Source: an uncultured Kiritimatiellota bacterium (lineage in GTDB: Bacteria; Verrucomicrobiota; Kiritimatiellia; RFP12; DVOR01). From it: a DNA stretch of 64,000 nucleotides. Shown in pieces: positions 52,090 through 64,000 of this stretch (positions within the stretch are counted from its first letter, which is position 1; each line of letters begins with the position of its first letter). The notes beneath the pieces are model-generated. The model made no database searches. It was not told the origin of the DNA and saw only the letters and a program-made list of their open reading frames with translations. The position numbers and the translations under genes are program-made. The stretch lies in contig CALXMT010000008.1 of the NCBI GenBank assembly GCA_944389545.1, positions 1 through 64,000 on the forward strand, given 5' to 3'.

Positions 52090-52588
52090 TTTTTTAAGAA
52101 TGTTTGTTTGGGGCGCCCAGCGCCCCAAACAAACAGAGAACGGAGAACAGAAAACAGAGAACAGAGAACAGAGAACAGAACGCGCGACAAGCGCGCGACG
52201 GAGAGAACGCTAGGAAAAAATGGAAGGTTTTGAGAAAAACACAAAGGACACCAAGGACCACGAAGGCTCACAAAGACTGCCAGAATGGGGCGTGCAGGTG
52301 CGAAGCATCAAACCTTCCACGGCTACCGCCGATGTTTCTTCGCTTCGCTCGAAAGACCTTCGGTAGTTCACAGATTAAAGCCGATTAGGGGCCGGCTGCC
52401 GCCGGCTGACTGCCAGGATGGATTACATTGCGCGAGCACCCACAAAGGCACAAAGGTTCGCAAAGGATACAAAGCGTTCCATGATTCTCCTTTCGGCTGC
52501 TCCGTCGCCCGTCAGGGCGCTCTGTGGCCGTGGAAGGTTTGTCCCTTCGGGCCTGCACGCTCCGTTTTCCGTTCTCCGTTCTCCTAAA
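52090..52588. repeat. Intergenic repeat mosaic
   Basis: GGGGCGCCCAGCGCCCC hairpin, GAGAACAGAAAACAG heptamers, a GCGCGACAAGCGCGCG hairpin (52182-52198), CACAAAGGACACCAAGG tracts (52241-52275 and 52440-52470), the 30-bp hairpin repeat inverted (52291-52320) and direct (52530-52559), and GCCGATTAGGGGCCGG (52380-52396). No gene. Confidence 0.8.
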
Positions 52589-52590
52589 TA

Positions 52591-52623
52591 AAAAGCCCCC
52601 ACCCTTTCGGGCGGGGGCTTTTT
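52591..52623 (-). terminator. Terminator of rpoBC
   Basis: On the minus strand AAAGCCCCCGCCCGAAAGGG followed by TGGGGGCTTTTT, starting 15 bases after the rpoC stop. Confidence 0.9.
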
Positions 52624-52637
52624 GGGGCGCGGGGCGC

Positions 52638-57020
<4,383 letters not shown>

Positions 57021-57041
57021 GTGGATCCTCCGGAAGAATGA

Positions 57042-61007
<3,966 letters not shown>

Positions 61008-61204
61008 AGCCTCAATACCTCTTCATAGGGGTTCTCGACTCCGCCCCGCGGTCACCCGCAAGGCCGCTAACAACAAGGTAAGCCCCGGGCATCTCAGCCC
61101 GCAAACTCCGGCCTAAGCCGGGCCCCCGCGCGACAGTAGACTGCTGTATCCGCCGCGAAGGCCTCGCCGCCTGGGGACACTACACCCCCAGACGAAACCC
61201 ATTA
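61008..61204 (-). promoter_or_regulatory. Long GC-rich 5' leader of rpoBC
   Basis: About 190 nt between a TATCTT -10 (61205-61210, preceded by TTTGC) and rpoB. No ORF. It can form several strong hairpins (for example GGGG-TGTAGTGT-CCCC near 61180 and GCGGCCTTGCGGGTGACCGC near 61060). Near its 3' end is TGAAGAGGTATTGAGG. In many bacteria rplJL-rpoBC is controlled by an r-protein leader; this one has no rplJL and may be autoregulatory. Confidence 0.5.
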
Positions 61205-61210
61205 AAGATA
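61205..61210 (-). promoter_or_regulatory. -10 box of rpoBC
   Basis: TTTGC followed by TATCTT on the minus strand; same TTTGC-TATxxT form as other promoters here. Confidence 0.45.
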
Positions 61211-61239
61211 GCAAATCCCCCACCCCAAAGCAAGCCCTT

Positions 61240-61911
61240 TTTTCTGGAAGTTTGGAAGTTTGGAGGCTTGGAAGCTTGGAGGAGCCCCAGAGGTTGAAGC
61301 CCGATCCGCCGCCCCTGGCGGCGATGAAGCCGAACGCTGCGCGGCTATCACAAAGAACACAAAGAACCACAAAGGGACACCGTGCAGGCGCAAAGCGCCA
61401 AACCTTCCACGGCTAAGAAGGTTACGCTGGGGCGGGCCGTGCGTGCGCAAGGCGCACGTCCGGCCCGGGGGCCTGTGAGAACATGGCGGGCTTCGCACGC
61501 CACGCTTTGGTTTTGGAAAATCTAGCGGCGCAGCCGCCGTCCTATATGTCCTATACGTCCTATATGTCCTACCGCGTCGTGTTATGGCACGTCGCAGACG
61601 TGCCGGGGGTGCAGGGAGAACTTCTCCCTGCCGGGGCGTGGGGCAGCGCCCCACACCTTCCAATCAGCCAATCGGCCAATTTTCTTTGTGCCCTTTGCGG
61701 TCCTTCGTGTTCTTTGTGATAAAACCCGACAGGCCTTCTCTGTGAGCCTCTGTGGATTCCTCTGTGAGCCTCTGTGTTCTAAAGTCCAGCCGGCGGTAGC
61801 CGGCCCCTAATCTGCTCAAAATCTGCGGAATCTGCGGTTCCTGTTCTGGCAATACTTTGTGCTCTTTGCGGTTCTTTGTGCCTTTGCGGGTGCCGCGCAG
61901 CGTGGATATCG
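61240..61911. repeat. Intergenic repeat mosaic
   Basis: GGAAGTTTGGAAGTTTGG tract (61245-61285), a CGCCGCCCCTGGCGGCG segment, CACAAAGAACACAAAG tract (61350-61372), the 30-bp hairpin repeat (61381-61410), the ~100-bp module shared with 6345-6435 (61430-61525), TCCTATATGTCCTATACG (61540-61570), GGCACGTCGCAGACGTGCC (61587-61605), CCGGGGCGTGGGGCAGC (61632-61655), CAATCAGCCAATCGGCC, TTGTGCCCTTTGCGG-type tracts (61684-61720 and 61855-61890) and GCCGGCGGTAGCCGGC (61790-61805). No gene. Confidence 0.85.
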
Positions 61912-63486
61912 TCACCGCACAGGTTCGACGGCGGTGTCGAGGAGTTGGTGGGTCTTGGGGTCGAAGACCAAGCCGATGCGGTGAATGGTCTGAGCAGAGG
62001 CGAGATAGGGCAGGTCGTAGCGGCGGTCGCGAATTTGCGCGAGGGCCTCTTCGGCCGTGCCGCCGACCTTAAGCTCGAAGATAAAGACGCGTCCAAAGGC
62101 GTCGGCCACAAGGTCGGCGCGCCCCTGTGCTTGGGTGTCCTCGGAGACAACGCGAAGTCCACCGGCGGTGAGCAGGACGAAGAGACTGCGTTGGTACGAG
62201 GCCTCGTTCACGTGCTCCTCCTTCGCACCGTAGGTGAGACGGGCGTAGAAGGATTTGAGGCACGTGAAGAAGGTGGGGAAGTCGTATTTCAACAGGGCCG
62301 TCCTAGCCTTGCTCCAGCCCAAACTGTTGTCGCCCTTCAGGGTCTGGTCCACGAGAATTTGGTTGAGGTCCTGGCGCACGTCCTCATTGGGAATGCCGAG
62401 GGTGTAGCCGCTGATGGGGTCAAAATCTTTGATGGTGAGATAACCGCCCTGATAAAGGAAGGTCTTATACCCGATGTTGTCCAAATCGTAGACATCGAAG
62501 ACGGTTCGCTCGACTTCCGGGATGCATTCGTAGTCGCGGGCGGTGAGGGGATGGGTGGAGAGATACTTCATGAGCGCGGTGGAGTGGCCGGTCTCCGACC
62601 AGGTGGGCTCGAAGTAAGTCTTGCGTCGCAACAATGTGCGCCCGATAGCTAAGGGGTTATAAACCTTAACCTCGCAGTCCGGCGAGAAACGATAGCCATT
62701 GTACCACCAACGGAGTTGACCGCGATAATCCTCGTAGGAAAGGCCCATGACCTCGGCGTGGCGGTGCAACGACTTACTGAAGTTGGCCTCCAATTCCTCT
62801 TCGGTGTAGCCCAAAAGCGTGGCGGCCTCGGGCTGAAGCGTCAGGTCGGTGAGGTTGTTGAGGGCGGAGAAGACCGAGAGTTGCGTGAACTTCGTCACGC
62901 CGGTCATCATCATGAAGCGAATGTTACCGACGTTGTTCTTGATTTCACCGTAAAAGGCGGAAAGTTTGGCGCGGATGGCCGTGGCCTTCTCGATGTCGTT
63001 CAGCGCTGCACCGACGGGCGCGTCATACTCGTCAATGAGAATAACCACAGGCTTGCCGCGCTCCCGGGCAAGAGCCTTGATGGCACGCGAGAAATTGTCG
63101 TTCGGGGCAAGGGTGGGATTATAAGTGACCTTGGCATTCTCAATCACTTCCTGCACACGCGCCACAAAACCGGCCAGGAAGGCCTCAAACGTCGTCACAT
63201 CCATCGTGCCGAAGTTGAAGTGCAGGATGGGATACTCCGCCCAATCATAATCCATCTTGTCGATGGCAAGCCCCTTGAAGAGTTCGCGCTCGCCGCGGAA
63301 AAGACACTCCAACGTCGAGAGCATTAGCGACTTGCCGAAGCGCCGCGGACGGGAAATGAAGAAGAAGGAGTCTCTCCCGCGCGTGACGAGCGGATAGAGC
63401 AACGCCGTCTTGTCCACATAACGGAATCCATCCTCCCGCATAACGCGGAAGTCATAGGTCCCTTGCGCAATCTTCTCTTCGTCCAT
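61912..63486 (-). CDS. AAA-ATPase_like (PF09820) protein with C-terminal PD-(D/E)xK domain
   Basis: A 524-residue protein of a family abundant in gut anaerobes. It starts IAQGTYDFRVMREDGFRYVDKT, then a Walker A variant SRPRRFGKSLMLSTLE, Walker B VVILIDEYDAPV, and MMMTGVTKFTQLSVFSALNNL. The C-terminal PDDEXK_9 domain has GRADLVADAFGRVFIFELKV, with Asp and Glu-x-Lys as nuclease-like residues. The function is not established; defence or mobile-element roles have been suggested. TATACT at 63506-63511 and AAGGAG precede the ATG. Flanked by repeat mosaics. Confidence 0.9.
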   Translation of the reverse strand: MDEEKIAQGTYDFRVMREDGFRYVDKTALLYPLVTRGRDSFFFISRPRRFGKSLMLSTLECLFRGERELFKGLAIDKMDYDWAEYPILHFNFGTMDVTTFEAFLAGFVARVQEVIENAKVTYNPTLAPNDNFSRAIKALARERGKPVVILIDEYDAPVGAALNDIEKATAIRAKLSAFYGEIKNNVGNIRFMMMTGVTKFTQLSVFSALNNLTDLTLQPEAATLLGYTEEELEANFSKSLHRHAEVMGLSYEDYRGQLRWWYNGYRFSPDCEVKVYNPLAIGRTLLRRKTYFEPTWSETGHSTALMKYLSTHPLTARDYECIPEVERTVFDVYDLDNIGYKTFLYQGGYLTIKDFDPISGYTLGIPNEDVRQDLNQILVDQTLKGDNSLGWSKARTALLKYDFPTFFTCLKSFYARLTYGAKEEHVNEASYQRSLFVLLTAGGLRVVSEDTQAQGRADLVADAFGRVFIFELKVGGTAEEALAQIRDRRYDLPYLASAQTIHRIGLVFDPKTHQLLDTAVEPVR

Positions 63487-63505
63487 GACCGAACTCCTTG
63501 CCTAC

Positions 63506-63511
63506 AGTATA
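63506..63511 (-). promoter_or_regulatory. -10 box of the PF09820 ATPase gene
   Basis: TTTTGC followed by TATACT on the minus strand, 19 bases before the start codon, with AAGGAG in between. Confidence 0.6.
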
Positions 63512-63782
63512 GCAAAAGGGGCGGCCTGATGGCCGCCCCGGAGAACGGAGAACGGAAAACGGAGCGTGCAGGCCCGAAGGGACAAACCTTCCACGGCCAC
63601 AGAACGCCCCTGCGGGGCGACGGGTGAGACTCCGAAAAACGAAAAGGCACGAAACGGAGGGCGGCAGTCGCGGTCAGCGGCGAAGCCGCAGAGCGACCGA
63701 TGGAGCCCGAAGCGGTTCGCGCTTCTTCTTGCGTCTTTGCGGTTCCAATTTTCCCCGGACAGTATTGCTTCGCGGAGAACTC
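63512..63782. repeat. Intergenic repeat mosaic
   Basis: GGGGCGGCCTGATGGCCGCCCC (63519-63540), GGAGAACGGAGAACGG heptamers, the 30-bp hairpin repeat (63565-63594), CGCCCCTGCGGGGCG (63605-63620) and family-A module (63648-63757). No gene. Confidence 0.85.
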
Positions 63783-64000
63783 TTACCGCAGGCGGAAGCG
63801 ATAGCCGGGCTTTGGCTCGGGCTCCGGCTCCGGTTCCTCAATCGGCTCCAACGTGCCCGTGATGGTCACCGGCTCCGTGACGGTGAAGGAGGTCTTGAGG
63901 ACAAAGCGCTCGGAGCCGTCCTCGAAGTCCAAGCGATCCTTCCCCGAATCCGGATAGTCCGGCCAATCGAAGCGTTCCAGAACATCCCTATTACTGAGCT
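63783..64000 (-). CDS. C-terminus of an unidentified protein (partial)
   Basis: The last 71 codons of a gene that continues beyond the window, ending at TTA (TAA on the minus strand) 63783-63785. It reads VLERFDWPDYPDSGKDRLDF, SFTVTEPVTITG and a Glu-Pro repeat (EEPEPEPEPKPGYRFRLR). The composition suggests an extracellular or periplasmic protein with a Pro-Glu linker and a basic end. No family recognised. Confidence 0.6.
   Translation of the reverse strand, partial: LSNRDVLERFDWPDYPDSGKDRLDFEDGSERFVLKTSFTVTEPVTITGTLEPIEEPEPEPEPKPGYRFRLR

Overview
The window is a high-GC bacterial chromosome segment. Its gene content points to the Verrucomicrobiota/Kiritimatiellota side of the PVC group: a PEP-CTERM protein, a formylglycine-type sulfatase with a Tat signal, a GH110 alpha-galactosidase, an EboE-like protein, TIGR04076 and 23S-IVP-type four-helix proteins, and two orphan AAA ATPases of families common in gut anaerobes. 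The phylum is inferred from gene content only. Intergenic space is large and filled with short repeat modules reused in different combinations.

Layout. 1-631 is a repeat mosaic. 632-6252 is a five-gene operon (phosphoesterase, sulfatase, nth, HAD phosphatase, flippase) in which every junction is a 4-nt start/stop overlap. 7114-9037 holds hemB and a tyrosine recombinase. 8969-13257 is a recombinogenic block: a perfect 722-bp direct repeat (end of the recombinase gene, repeats, promoter, a switch-like RNA leader and the start of a GtrA gene) encloses two odd membrane-protein genes. After the second copy comes an intact gtrA plus a fused GT2/membrane glycosyltransferase (13228-15814). 16294-16642 is a frameshifted PepSY gene. 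16972-18531 is a DUF4143-type ATPase gene between two matching arrays of four ~33-bp repeats. leuS and an MBL hydrolase diverge at 21.1 kb. 22.0-24.7 kb has adenine deaminase between two four-helix-bundle paralogues. 24.8-32.3 kb has an aminotransferase, rsmB, eboE, a TIGR04076 gene broken by an in-frame TAA, a secreted CBM9-like/TIM-barrel protein and a truncated yhcG. A GH110 enzyme, a NUDIX protein and a galE/Ser-Thr kinase/prenyltransferase-like operon follow, then trpS-scpA and a PEP-CTERM protein.

43.5-50.5 kb, on the minus strand, is a complete-looking exopolysaccharide assembly operon: Wza-like exporter, secreted protein, outer-membrane barrel, Wzy/ligase-type membrane protein and Wzc-like tyrosine kinase. 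51.7-52.0 kb has a tandemly duplicated tRNA-Gly/tRNA-Lys pair. 52.6-61.0 kb is rpoB-rpoC with a long leader but no rplJ/rplL before it. The window ends with a PF09820-type ATPase and the C-terminus of an unidentified protein.

Envelope glycan work dominates: flippase, GtrA/GT2/GT39-like transfer, galE and the EPS operon build surface polymer, while the sulfatase and GH110 enzyme suggest use of sulfated or alpha-galactosylated host glycans. The strongest candidates for undescribed biology are the RNA leader inside the 722-bp repeat, the array-flanked ATPase element, a 14-copy hairpin repeat whose stems vary in a compensated way, and three palindrome-ladder elements.
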